NCBI RefSeq assembly: GCF_030272615.1
Contig: NC_081415.1
Coordinates: 188,296,270 to 188,360,269, forward strand
Source of the DNA: Cryptomeria japonica
Taxonomy: Eukaryota > Streptophyta > Pinopsida > Cupressales > Cupressaceae
Length of the DNA: 64,000 nt
Direction: 5' to 3'
Within the stretch, counting starts at the first letter, position 1; each line of letters begins with the position of its first letter. The notes beneath the pieces were generated by a model. That model ran no database searches, was not told the origin of the DNA, and saw only the letters and a list, made by a program, of their open reading frames with translations. Below are positions 10,894 through 21,900 of the stretch, piece by piece. A program made the position numbers and the translations under genes.

Positions 10894-12945
10894 ATGTCAT
10901 TTAAGAAAGTTCCAACTTCATTGTTGTGGTATGAATTAATTCCAATGCTAATTTATTCTCATGTTGAATATATAAACTAAAAAGAAATAAAAACATTATC
11001 GAGAAGCACTAATATAAACCTGTCCAAAGGCCCTTTGGGCCATCAATTAGTCATTACAAAAACTTGGAAGACATGTATTTCCCAATGTGGAATGTGTGCA
11101 TGTTTTTCTATATTTTAATCACATCATTAGTTACAAAGTCTAAATGGTAATACCTTTAGCTGAAGTTAGAGGTGGCAAAATTTTGGCTTTGTTTACTTGA
11201 TCATAATTTTAGCTCATTAGAGGATAGTATTCTTCTTGTGAATTTTTGAAGAATTTACAATATATTATTTACAACTTTTACTATGTAAATACTATTTCAT
11301 AGATGTTGGCAACATCAAAATCTTCTTCTTGTAATTGGGTTCCTGTATTTTTGATTGTGACACAAATCAATCTAATATAATATAGGTCTCTTAAAATATG
11401 CTTTCCTGTCGTCTGAAATCAAAATAAGATAGAGTTTGCAAAGTGAAAATTGTCACTTATTCCTCCACTTATTGCAGTTAATGGGGGTAATCAGGTTACG
11501 AGTGGTTAGACTTTTAAATTACTTTCGAGTTTAAAACCAAAATATTCTTTGATAGAGTTTCTTAATATTTATGTAACATAAATTATTTATTAGAAATTTT
11601 TACATAATTAATGTTTTGAAAGAGAATCACCATCTCTAGCCTTCTATTTTACTAGGCCTGGTGGATTCTCTTATAAGAAGCTCACAAGGTTTTCTTGCAT
11701 CTTTATTCTCAATATGTCCCATGTTCAAACCTTACAAATACCATAGGAATAAAATAGAAGTTAAAACTCCATTTCAATAAAATTTGATATGAGAAATTTG
11801 AGATCTATAATAATAATTAGACACTTATCATTAATCTTTCCAACATGTATAATAAATTTTGATTTAAATAATATTTATAATGAGTTAATTTGAATGTTTG
11901 GATAAAATTAAAATTGAAATTAAACAAATATTGTACTTCCTTTCTAGCATGTGCATTCTATCATTAGTATTGTTTTCAATTATACTTTTCCTAATTTAGG
12001 TATAGCAAACCTTCTACTACCTTAAGAGATTATTAACATTTCAAGTAGTGGTTCTCACAAAGTCATAACCCCATTTAATACAATATACATCATTTCACCA
12101 TTGAATGAGCCATCTATATATGTGAATTAGAATAAAATTAATGAGAGTAACATCAATTTTTTAAAAAATAATGTTTTAACAAGTTGTCATGAGATCATTG
12201 AACAAGTAAGGGAAACAAGTCTAGGAGCATACCTCCCTCTTTCTATATCTCTCTACTTTTCCATCATTTCTCTATTTTTGTCCCTCCCTCTCTGCCTATA
12301 TATATATATATATATATATTCCTCTCTCTATCTAGTTCCATATCTTTCTCTTACTCACTCACATGCAACACATTAAATAATATAAGATAAATTAAAAAAT
12401 ATCTTTCATATTTTATCATAAATTGTTAGAAAATAATAACCCAATATGAATCAATGTCTAATGCAAAAGCAAAAAATAATACATCGAAAAAATTAATTCT
12501 AACAAATTCAATAATAATTTGAGAAAAAGGAGGAAAGGTATTCACATGGCATAGTTCGGTTTAAGTTTTGGCAAGCCATTTGATCATGATTTTTTGCATG
12601 GTCTAAACATTTTCGTAAGATTAAATTTATTCATTAGTTATATCATGTTTTGAATTGGACCTAAACAAATTTGTATCTTCCTCTCTCCCCCTCTATATCT
12701 AGACATTTCTCATCTCTCTACCCATTCAGTTATCTCTTTCTCCTAAAACTTGTTTCTATACCTCTATATCTACATGTCTTTGTTTCTCTATCTCTATATT
12801 TCCATATTCTCTTTTATGTCTTTCTCCATCTCTATCTCATTATCTTAGTATCTCTTATCTTATCTTATCTACATCCCTCTCTCTCTGCCTCTGTCTAATT
12901 CACTTCCTATCTCTCCCTCTCTATACATGTCTCTCCTATCTCCCG
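10894..12945. other. AT-rich intergenic sequence, no gene seen
   Basis: Positions 10894-12225 and 12361-12660 are AT-rich with stops in all frames and no recognisable element ends. CT-rich low-complexity stretches occur at 12226-12360 and 12671-12940, including TCTTATCTTATCTTATCT near 12851. Confidence 0.6.
12297..12319. repeat. (TA)n microsatellite
   Basis: This is an uninterrupted run of about eleven TA units inside a CT-rich block. Confidence 0.95.
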
Positions 12946-13160
12946 CACGTGGCGCAGATGAGATTTAAAAAACACTTTAAATTGGGGATAATGGGATAAT
13001 GTTGTGCACTCTACCGTCGGGGTCGGTCGCGTCAGCCTGTAACCCAAGCGGGGACACGTGAAGGTGAAGGGACAAGGCGATTAAGATCGGGATAGGAGGT
13101 GATCATTCTGTGCCCGTGGCATATATAGTGGCGTCAACCCTGGTCCATGTAGGGAGTTAA
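12946..13160 (+). promoter_or_regulatory. Promoter-like island with two G-boxes and a TATA box
   Basis: G-box CACGTGGC lies at 12946-12953 and a second CACGTG at 13055-13060. A TATA motif (CATATATAGTG) lies at 13121-13129. The stretch is clearly richer in C and G than the surrounding 4 kb. Downstream, ORFs are short: a 13-codon ATG ORF at about 13209, and a 64-codon frame from 13162 with no ATG start. A possible donor GG/GTAACA occurs near 13246. It may be the 5' end of a host gene or lncRNA, or a transposon promoter. Confidence 0.35.
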
Positions 13161-13359
13161 TGTGAGGACCAACCTTCAATACAAGTCTCCTATTGAGGAG
13201 GTGAAGGATGGATCCAATCCTCCGCACTCACTTACACTGGAAAGGGTAACACGCACCACTTCCCTAGCGATTCCCTCCGCCCAGTCTTCTCCTCCTCGGA
13301 CCTCCACCTTCCACCACCTTTTTAACAAAATTTTATTTCAATTTTCATGTTCCTAGTGT

Positions 13360-15230
13360 TTTAATTTTCTCACTAAGTACTAAATGACTTCCCTCCCTTT
13401 TTATAGTGATTCTTCTAGATACCACATTGGGGTGCATATGCTTATTGCAGTGCTCTACATGTGTGCATGAATGTGTGTTGATAGGCTACTAAAGGCAACG
13501 CCACCATTTTTATTTCTTCTGTTGGGGAAAGCTTCTTATTCACAGATTCCATCTCTAGACCACATCATGTTTATGATGTATTATTTATAGTTATTTTCTA
13601 AATTTATATGAGTATATGCTTACATGCTTAGACTATATTTAATTTTCATGTATTATGTTTCTCTTCTAATAATTATTTGCATCTTATGGATTCCACCAAT
13701 TTTTAAGGGAGGCATATATGATGTCACTACTATTTTTTATATTAAGATATGAAGGTGATTTCATGTTCTTATGTAGATATTCATCTTATACAACAAATAT
13801 AAAAATAAAATTGTTTACACACAATAATATCCTCATATGGTCTATACTTTGTATGGACCCTATGGCATATCCTTTGAGAGTATAAGAATTCACTTTACAT
13901 GTATTATTGTAATTTTTATACAAGTGGAGATATAAGTTTGTTGTAGGATTCAAATACCCAGGGAAAAATATAATGACAAATTCACACACTCATACCAGAT
14001 CTCCCATTTAGTTAGGTGTCTATTTTAAAGGAGTTTTTAATATGTAGACATTGACAAATGGTATAGTTTTGTGTAAATATTTTTCCCTCGCACCATGCTA
14101 CTATCCTACCATATTACACATATTTGTAAGTACCTAACACCTATCCCATTTTCTATTTTCATATAGGGTGAAAGAACAAATCTCCATTATCTGTTTATGT
14201 AAATGATTTTTTTAAGAATCTTATTTGATCTCAATAAGTGTTGGCCCAAACCCTCATATTTAATAGACATAGTGGTCTTACATTAAAAACGATTCAGTGC
14301 AGTCATTGAGTTATAAGGATAAATCATTCACATATTTAGACTTTAATTGTTTCTCTAAAGCATTTTGAAGGCACTAGCTTGAATGAAGATATTTTGTATA
14401 TTCTTCATTTTTATAGGTTGAGCAAATAATAATTCCCAAGCAACTAGTTTGTATGACAATCTAACCATTGTATTCATTAATATGATCAATTCTCAAAAAA
14501 AAATTAAAAAAAGGGGTGGGATAGAAGATTGAGTATTAGTTAAATTTGTAGCACAAAGTTGCACAAATTATAAAGAAAATGTGAAGCAAAGGCTTGTAGA
14601 CATAAATTAATCCCATACTAGTGAATGTTTCCTTGAATTAGATGTAAATATAGTGTCAAGTTTTGAGTGGGTACACTTATAGAAAGACATCTTTATATAT
14701 ATATAAACACACATTATAAAATCTTACCCATTTGATATTAATAAATTGTATCTACCAAAAAACATGTTTTGTATTAATTTTTCCATACATATTAATAGTT
14801 TAACATTTCTATTTCTCAACTTTGTAAAACCTTAAACAATTAATATTAGTTAATTATTCTTATGTTGATACAAGACAAAAATTCTCTTGCTTCCCAAGCA
14901 CCACACTCAAACTTAAATAGGCAAATACTCTCTGCTTGAGAATTGAACTTCACAATTCTAAGATTGCAACATAAAGAAAATCATTCACAAATTCTCAAAC
15001 ACAGTAATCCTGAATCACATTACAAAAACTCAACCTTTCCATTGACCTCTTCGTACTCTACAACCACCACACATCTTATTGGGCTGATATACTCTTTCAA
15101 CGCCTCTTCTCTTCTTAACTGCAATCCCTTATTCAATGACCACACCTTCAAGTTCTCAAAGCCAACGATATAATTCATCAAGTGCCAATGACAAGAATAC
15201 ACATCAAATCTTACAACTTATATTAGAATT
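13360..15230. other. AT-rich intergenic sequence, no gene seen
   Basis: I see no coding frame longer than about 75 codons, no recognisable domain and no element termini here. Confidence 0.6.
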
Positions 15231-15236
15231 TCTAGG

Positions 15237-15417
15237 TTTGTCCCTTATTCCCTCTCCTTCTCTACATCTCTCCATCCATGTCTCATTAGGCACCTATCTC
15301 TATGCCTCTCTATCTATCTCTCCCCTCTCTCTCCCATCTAGGTATTTAACCCCTCTATCATCTTCTAGATATCTCATTTCTCTATCTATACCCTCTCTAC
15401 TTCTCTCTCTTTCTCTC
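15237..15417. repeat. CT-rich low-complexity tract
   Basis: The tract is made of CTCTCT, CTATCT and TCTCCC runs and directly borders the left end of element A. If A made a TSD here, its left copy would be CTCTC, which cannot be checked because A's right end is lost. Confidence 0.8.
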
Positions 15418-15736
15418 TGTTGGCATTTGCATGAACATTGCATTGATGAACTATTATGTTGTCATTGATGTCAATTATAACCGATAATTATGTTGTTTTG
15501 CAACCGGTAGGTGACCTAGTGAAGGAAACGGTATTACTTGAGAAGCAGTGAGATCAACTGGTAACCCTACCTGTTGATGTGCTAAACCTTAACCGATGGA
15601 TCTTGGTGAATTGGTTGTATTGGTTTATGATCAAATGATGAATGGTAATGATTATGCCACACATGCATGTTGTATGTGAATTTTCAGATGGTTTTTGGCA
15701 CATACAGATAACAATTTTATCTTGGGAATGAGCGAG
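15418..15736 (+). mobile_element. Element A, 5' LTR, left piece
   Basis: It starts TGTTGGCATTTGCATG and matches A's 3' LTR at 36402 onward. After GGGAATGAGCGAG it is broken by insertion B. The LTR resumes at 30822 with TACATTGCATGAAG, and the 3' LTR shows these halves joined (GGGAATGAGTGAGTACATT). The target duplication GCGAG is at 15732-15736 and 30817-30821. Confidence 0.9.
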
Positions 15737-17208
15737 TGTTGGCATATGTGTAGAGAGTGATGACATGCTGATACTGAATGTTTTCATTGATGTCAATATG
15801 CTGAAGTATGAACCGGTATATTGAAGTAAGCAACTAGCAAGAGAATCGGTATATGTGAAAAAGTGAAGCGGTATGTTGATGATGAGAACCAGTATATGTG
15901 AAATGGTGAACTGGTATGTTGGAATGTGAACCAGTATCGGGGTTTCATTTGATATGACTACCGGATGGTAGTCTTAGCTTCAGGGTTTCCAGTTCATGCA
16001 TTTCAAGTCTGTGTGATTCAATCAATGACATCTTGTGATGGGTTAGCATTGAAATGAAGATCAGATCATGTTGCCATGTAAGCCTTGTGCGCGTGAAGGA
16101 TTTCCTTAAGGATCTTGCATGGAGAAGATTGATCCTATCTACCTTGGGAATGTTCGAAGTCTTAGTAAATGGTGGAGAGCGCGTGATGGGTTATCAACTT
16201 CCAGAAGTGGCAAAGAACGAACGATGGAGAATGTCTTGAGATTTGTTCAAGATTGTTTTACACTATGCAAAGTGATTGAATGTTCAGGATTTGACCAACC
16301 ATGTTGATAACCTAAATGTTTAGGGTTTAGGGTTTATACTACTGACCTATCTGTTTCCTATAAATTTGATGATGATTTGCATTGTGAAGTTGTTGGTAAA
16401 TGTTATGTGTGTATCCAAGTGAAGAGATACTTGATTCTTGCCAGACCGAAGAAGTGTGTTGATACCTGGAGAGTGTGATTGTAGAAATAAAGGAACTAAA
16501 GTGGATCTGCATAGGCATTGAGTGTTGTTATCACATCAGTGTTTTACTTGTTGACTTCTAACCATTTCAGAAGTTGAAAAATCCCTTAACCAGGTAGCTT
16601 TAACAGGGTGACTCAAATTCATTGAGTTCTTCAAATCCTCTTGCGAGGTAACCTTTAACAGGGTTCTAACCTTTAACCAAGTATTTAGCCATCCCTTAAT
16701 CGAGTGATCCCTAGCAAAATTTGTTCCTAGCAGAACCTATTGTAAAGTCCTTAAGCGGACTAAGCTCCTAACAGAGTGGATTTTAGAAGAGTCCAAGAAC
16801 AACTTGTGGGTATTCATCCCCAGCGTGGTTTTTCCTAGTTGGGTTTCCACGTGAAAAATCAGTGTGTCATGTGTGATGCTTTTTCATGTGATGATTAGTG
16901 TTTTCTGTTAAGTGGTAAAGCATGTTGATCCAATGGTCATTATATTTCTAATGATGTATTACTTGCTTATGCATATGGGTGAAGTGGAAATGAGTTATTA
17001 GGTTTTGTGAAGATTTAAGTGTTACCGGTTTATGTGTTTCACAGTCTCGCTGTGTTTTACTGGTAATGCCTTGATTTAGATCGGTGATCCTGTTTACCAG
17101 TTGGTGTAGTCTTTACTGTCAAAGTGGTTTAAGGAAGTTTTTGTCTATACTGATTCACCCCCCTCTCTCAGTATCTGTTGAGTAGTTACTATTCATCATT
17201 ATTCATCA
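15737..17208 (+). mobile_element. Insertion B, first LTR (LTR1)
   Basis: This 1,472-bp LTR runs from TGTTGGCATATG to ATTCATCA, with the PBS 2 bp later. A TTTAGGG-type motif is at 16319-16336 and TATAAAT at 16359-16365. The conserved copia hairpin GTGG...CCAC is at 16825-16850. It keeps ATTGATGTC near 15786, which LTR2 and LTR3 lack. It lacks about 23 bp near 16609 that LTR3 has. Confidence 0.93.
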
Positions 17209-17210
17209 AT

Positions 17211-17222
17211 TGGTATCAGAGC
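17211..17222 (+). other. Primer binding site, B internal unit 1
   Basis: TGGTATCAGAGC is complementary to the 3' end of plant initiator tRNA-Met. It lies 2 bp after the LTR end, as in many copia elements. Confidence 0.9.
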
Positions 17223-17282
17223 ATCCCCCAGGTCCTTTGTGTTGTAATCTTAACTGCTTGAGGAAAAGATCCTATTCTAATG

Positions 17283-18420
17283 ATGAAGAGGGAAGGTCCT
17301 AAGTTCAACAGAGATAACTTTAAGATATGGAAGGACAGAATGAAGATATACATTAAAAGCATGGGTGCTGAACACTGGAGTTATGTTGAAAATACTTATA
17401 TTGTTCCAACTGGTACTCTCACTGATGATCAAAGAAGAGAAATTCAGGAGAATTTGTAAGTAATGGAAGCTCTTATCAGTAGCCTATTTGATGTTGAGTT
17501 TATAGATGTTCAAGAAAAAGACAATCCCAAAGATGTACGGGATACCCTAGAGTCTATCTATGGCGGTGATGAGCATGTGAAGCAAGCTAAGGTAGAAAGC
17601 CTTAAAGGAAAGTTGAAGACGTGTGGATGGTTGAAGGAGAGACCATTCAACAATATGGGATAAGGATTAACACTGTTGTTGGAGACATCAAGAGTGCAGT
17701 AGATACAATGGATGATTCCACCATTGTTAGCAAAGTTTTGAGAACCTTATTACTAGTCTATGCAATAAGGGTTGCCACTATTCAGGAGTTGAGATCTATT
17801 GACAAGACAAAGGTGTCCCTTAATTCTATCATTGCTAAGTTGATTGCATATGAGCTAAACAGTTATGATGGTAGTGTTCAGAAGATTGATTCAACCTTTA
17901 AAGCATCTGCTACACTATCTAGAAAGGGTAAAGAAGCCAGTACCAATTGTGAACCAAGACAAAGCAGAGATATGGATGATGAGGATATCCTGATGGAATT
18001 TGAAGCTCTTCTGGCCAAGAGAATTCTTAAGGGAATTGGAAAATACAGAGGTAAGCTCCCTTTGAAATGCTTTTTTTGCAATAGGATAGGACACATTGTT
18101 GTAAACTATCCTAATGGTTATAATAAGGAAAAATCGGAGAGGTTCAAAAAGTTCAAAGGAGGGAATAGGAGAAACTGTCTTATTGTGGTTGATGAAGGTG
18201 TCACTGATGATGAATCAGAAGATGAAGAAAGCGAACAGATAGTATTAGTGGTTGTTAAGAAAGATGTGTTAGACAAGAAGTATCCTATCTCATGCTTTGA
18301 TAATTCCAATGAGTGGATTATTGACAATGGTTGTTCTCACCACATGACTGGTGACCGGAGAAATTTTATGTCTCTGGAAGAGTATGATGGAGGTGTAGTC
18401 TGATTTGGTAATGATGCACC
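17283..18420 (+). pseudogene. B unit 1: gag and protease remnant
   Basis: The frame starts MKREGPKFNRDNFKIWKDRM, the N-terminus of the copia Gag (UBN2/DUF4219 type). A TAA interrupts it at about 17458 and a 1-nt loss shifts the frame near 17620. The nucleocapsid knuckle reads CFFCNRIGHIVVNY near 18068, so its last cysteine is Tyr. The protease core is WIIDNGCSHHMTGD near 18313, with DNG replacing the usual DSG. The frame then stops at TGA (18401-18403). The TAA and the frameshift are also in unit 2, so they predate the duplication. The element cannot make Gag. Confidence 0.9.
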
Positions 18421-18484
18421 TTGTATGGTAAAAGGCAAAGGGTCCATTTCTCTAAATGGAAAAAATAATGCTAGTAATGTGTAA

Positions 18485-19800
18485 TTGGTAGAAGGTCTCG
18501 GGAATAAACTTTTGAGTGTTGCTCAGCTGAATGATAATGGACTCACTCTAGAATTCAAATATGGAGTATGCAAAATAAAGGGAAAGAGTGGTGAACTGAT
18601 GGCCATCGGTATGCAGACCCAAGGTAACTTATTTTTGTTGAATGCAAATATCAGTCAATGTCTAATGGCTAAGTATGATGATAGCTAGATATGGTATAGG
18701 AGACTCTGCCATGTAAATTTTGATATCATTGTGAAGGCCAGTAAGATCAAGGCAGTTAGAGGATTGCCTGTGCTGAACAAACCGGAGAATCCTTTGTGCA
18801 GAAAATGTCAACTAGGGAAAATGTCTTCCTTAACCTTCAAAGGAAAATCTTTCACAGCAGATAATTTACTTGATCTTGTGCATACTTATTTGTGTGGTCC
18901 TATGAAAACTAGGAGTGTTCAGGGAGATAAATACTTTATGATTGTTACTGATGACTTCTCAAGAATGATGTGGGTGACATTCTTGAAAGACAAGTTTGAA
19001 GCTTTTGGAAAGTTCAAAGCCTTCAGAGCACTTGTTGAAAAAGAAAGTGGTAAGAGAATCAAATGTCTTAGAACTGACGAAGGAGGTGAGTTCACTTCTA
19101 GTGAGTTCAATAAGTACTGTGAAGAAAATGGTATCAAGAGGCAACTATCTGCTCCTCGAACTCCACAACAGAATGGCCTAGAAGAGAGGAACAACCAAAC
19201 TATAATTGAAGTAGCTAGAATAATGTCGATTCAAGAGAAGGTTGCTCACACTTTTTGGATAGAAGCAGTGAGGACTACAGTCTACACTATGAACTAGGTA
19301 CTAATCAAGAAAGGTAAGGATAAAACTCCTTATGAGTACTGGACCGGTAAGACTCCTGTAGTAAGCTACTTCAGAGTGTTTGGTAGCAAATGTTATATCA
19401 AAAGGAGTGAACACCAAAGCAAGTTTAATGCAAAATGTGATAAGGAAATATTCCTAGGGTATTCCACCAAGAGAAAAGATCTTAAGTGTTTTAACAATAG
19501 GACTTAGAGAATCGTTGAAAGTATCAATGTTAGAGTTGATGAAACTTATGAGAAACTTGAGGAAACTGACAGTGAGGAAGTGGTAGATGAACCAGTTGTA
19601 TCCTTCTGGGAACTGGTTGCAGAATAGCCTAGTACCAGTAATAGTACTCCTATACCAGTAGATGTTGATGCTGATGAAGATGAGGATGAAGAGGAAAAGC
19701 AAGAGGAATCGGTTAAGATCATTCCTAGGTATGTAAAGCTGCATCATGATCCAAAGCATATCTCAGGGGATAAGGAAGCATGAATTCTTACAAGAAGAAA
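18485..19800 (+). pseudogene. B unit 1: GAG-pre-integrase and integrase remnant
   Basis: The order is LLSVAQLNDNG, the HHCC-like segment (CRKCQLGKM), then the integrase core. The first catalytic Asp of VHTDLCGP is Tyr (TAT at 18887-18889). The second is kept (LRTDEGGEF, GAC at 19076-19078), as is the Glu in NGLEERNN. A TAG at 18686-18688 replaces TGG seen in unit 2 at 26431, and another TAG follows YTMN near 19296. Without the first Asp the enzyme could not integrate DNA. Unit 2 has the same Asp-to-Tyr change. Confidence 0.9.
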
Positions 19801-19819
19801 GGTCAGAGAAAATTCTTGC

Positions 19820-21030
19820 ATGATCTCTGAATTTGAGCCTAAAACATTTAAAGAGGCACATAAAGATCAAGATTGGATCAAGGCTATGGAATATGAACTT
19901 GACCAGATAGAAAAGAATGGTACATGGTGTTTGGTACCCAGACTTGAGCATAAAAATGTTATTGGCACCGAATGGATTTTTAGAAACAAGTTGAATGAAG
20001 GTGGCATAGTGGTAAGAAACAAAACTAGACTGGTTCGTAAGGGATATGCTCAAAAAGAAGGAGAAGACTATGGAGAAACTTTTTCTCTAGTAGCTAGATT
20101 GGAAGGAGCTCAAATGCTTCTTGCATATGCAGCCTTCAAGGGATTCAATGTGTATCAGATTGATGTAAAATCTGCATTCCTGAATGGAATACTTGAAGAG
20201 GAAGTTTATATAGAGAATCCAGATGGGTTTGCCCTATCAGAAGACAGTGATGTGGTGTGTAGGCTACATAAAGCCTTGTATGGATTGAAGCAAGAAACTA
20301 GAGCATGGTATGAATGTTTACACTCCCATCTTGTGAAGATAGCAATATCTATCTGAAGTCAGAAGGAGATTAGATTCTGATCTCTGAAGTGTTTGTTGAT
20401 GACATAATTTTTGTTAGAGATGACAAGATGAGTCATGCATTTGCAGATGAGATGAAGAAGGAATTTGAGATGTAACTAATCAGAGAGATTAAGTTCTTCA
20501 TTGGACTATAGATTCAACAAATGAAAGATGGTATCTTTATCACTCAGTCCAAGTATGTCAAAGAGGTGTTGAAGACCTTTGGCATGGAAGACAACAAACT
20601 GGTTGGTACACCAATGGTGACCGGTTGTAAATTGTCAAAAGAAGATGATTCAGCGTTGGTGAATGAGAAGGAATACCGATCAATGATTGGTAATTTGCAG
20701 TATGTAGTACACAACAGACCAGACATTGCACATGTCATGGGCATTGCTGCACATTTCTAGAAAAGTCCAATAGAATCCCACTTGGTAGTAGTCAAGCGGA
20801 TTCTTAGATATTTGAAGGAAACTATAGACTATGGATTGTGGTATCCATACACTAATGATTTCAACCTCAAAGTGTTTACAGATGTCGATTGGGTTGGTAA
20901 TGTGGATGACCGCAAGAGCACAACCGGTGGTGCATTCTTTCTTGGTCGTAGACTAGTCTCATGGATGAATAAGAAGCAGAGTTGTATCTCCCAGTCTACA
21001 ACAAAAGTAGAATATGTAGAAGCATTTATA
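19820..21030 (+). pseudogene. B unit 1: reverse transcriptase and RNase H, 5' part
   Basis: RT motifs are seen in order: VIGTEWIFRNKLNEGG, KGYAQKEGEDYGETFS, VYQIDVKSAFLNGILEEEV, LYGLKQ. A 25-nt deletion after HLVKI (near 20340) shifts the frame. The catalytic VDD codons survive at 20395-20403. The chain continues TQSKYVKEVLKTFGM and, with TAG at 20758-20760, into RNase H (LKVFTDVDW, DRKSTTGGAFFLG). RNase H is cut at 21035 by the solo LTR and resumes at 22945. The 25-nt deletion is identical in unit 2; element F keeps these bases. Confidence 0.9.
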
Positions 21031-21362
21031 AACTGTGTAGTCACATAAATCTGTCCACTTAATTAAATGAATATTTAATATTTATTTGATTATTTAACCA
21101 TCAATTAATAATTAATTAAATTAATATATTTAATTAATTCATCTTAACCCTCTTCTCCTATTAATTAAATAAATTATTCAATTTATTTGATTTAATTCAC
21201 TTAACCAAATTCAGACCATTAATTAAATAAATAAATCATATTTATTTAATTAAATATTCTCTCACATTTAAATAAATTAATATTTATTTAAATCCCCCAA
21301 AAATCCCACCTCTTACATTTAAATAAATTAACATTTATTTAAATCATCTTTATCCTCTACCC

Positions 21363-21670
21363 ACTTGCATTTTCCTACAAATGCAAGTTGCACAACTACA
21401 TTTAAATAAATTAACATTTATTTAAATCACCTTTATCCTCTAACCACTTGTATTTTCCTACAAATGCAAGTCGCACAACTATTTTAAATAAATCGTTTAT
21501 TTAAATCACCTTTATCCTCCACCGACTTGCATTTTCCTACAAATGCAACTTGCACAATTATTTTAAATAAATTATTTATTTAAATCACCTTCATCCTCCA
21601 CCCACTTGTATTTTCCTACAAAAGCAAGTTGCACAACTATTTTAAATAAATTATTTATTTAAAATCCTAT
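21363..21670. repeat. About 80-bp tandem repeat in solo-LTR U3
   Basis: Four units start with CACTTGYATTTTCCTACAAA at about 21363, 21445, 21521 and 21600. Each holds two inverted repeats: CTTGCATTT/AAATGCAAG and a TTTAAATAAAT/ATTTATTTAAA palindrome. Confidence 0.8.
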
Positions 21671-21689
21671 TTATCCTCACCCACTTGAA

Positions 21690-21900
21690 ACCTTTAATGG
21701 TTTCCCTTAAAGTCTTCAAACTTGATGGCTTTAAAGTCTTCAAACTTGATGGCTTCCTTCTATAGTCTGCTTAAGCCTTTAATGGTTTCCCTTAAAGTCT
21801 TCAAACTTAATGGCTTCCCTTAAAGTCTTCTTAAGACTTTAATTGCTTCCCTTAAAGTCTTCAAGCCTTTAATGGTTTCCCTCAAAGTCTTCAAGAATTT
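21690..21900. repeat. Short tandem repeat, CCCTTAAAGTCTTCAA units
   Basis: About seven imperfect units combine TTTAATGGTTTCCC or TGGCTTCC with TTAAAGTCTTCAA at spacings of about 25-45 bp. Confidence 0.65.

Noticed and set aside
12671-12898. 75-codon ORF rich in Leu, Ser and Tyr
   Set aside because: It translates a CT-rich low-complexity tract and resembles no protein.
16319-16336. Interstitial telomere or chromosome-end scar
   Set aside because: The same short motif is at the same place in four LTRs, so it belongs to the LTR.
17211-17222. TGGTATCAGAGC as part of a tRNA gene
   Set aside because: It recurs 2 bp after LTR ends (directly after the LTR in D) and lacks the rest of a tRNA; it is a primer binding site.
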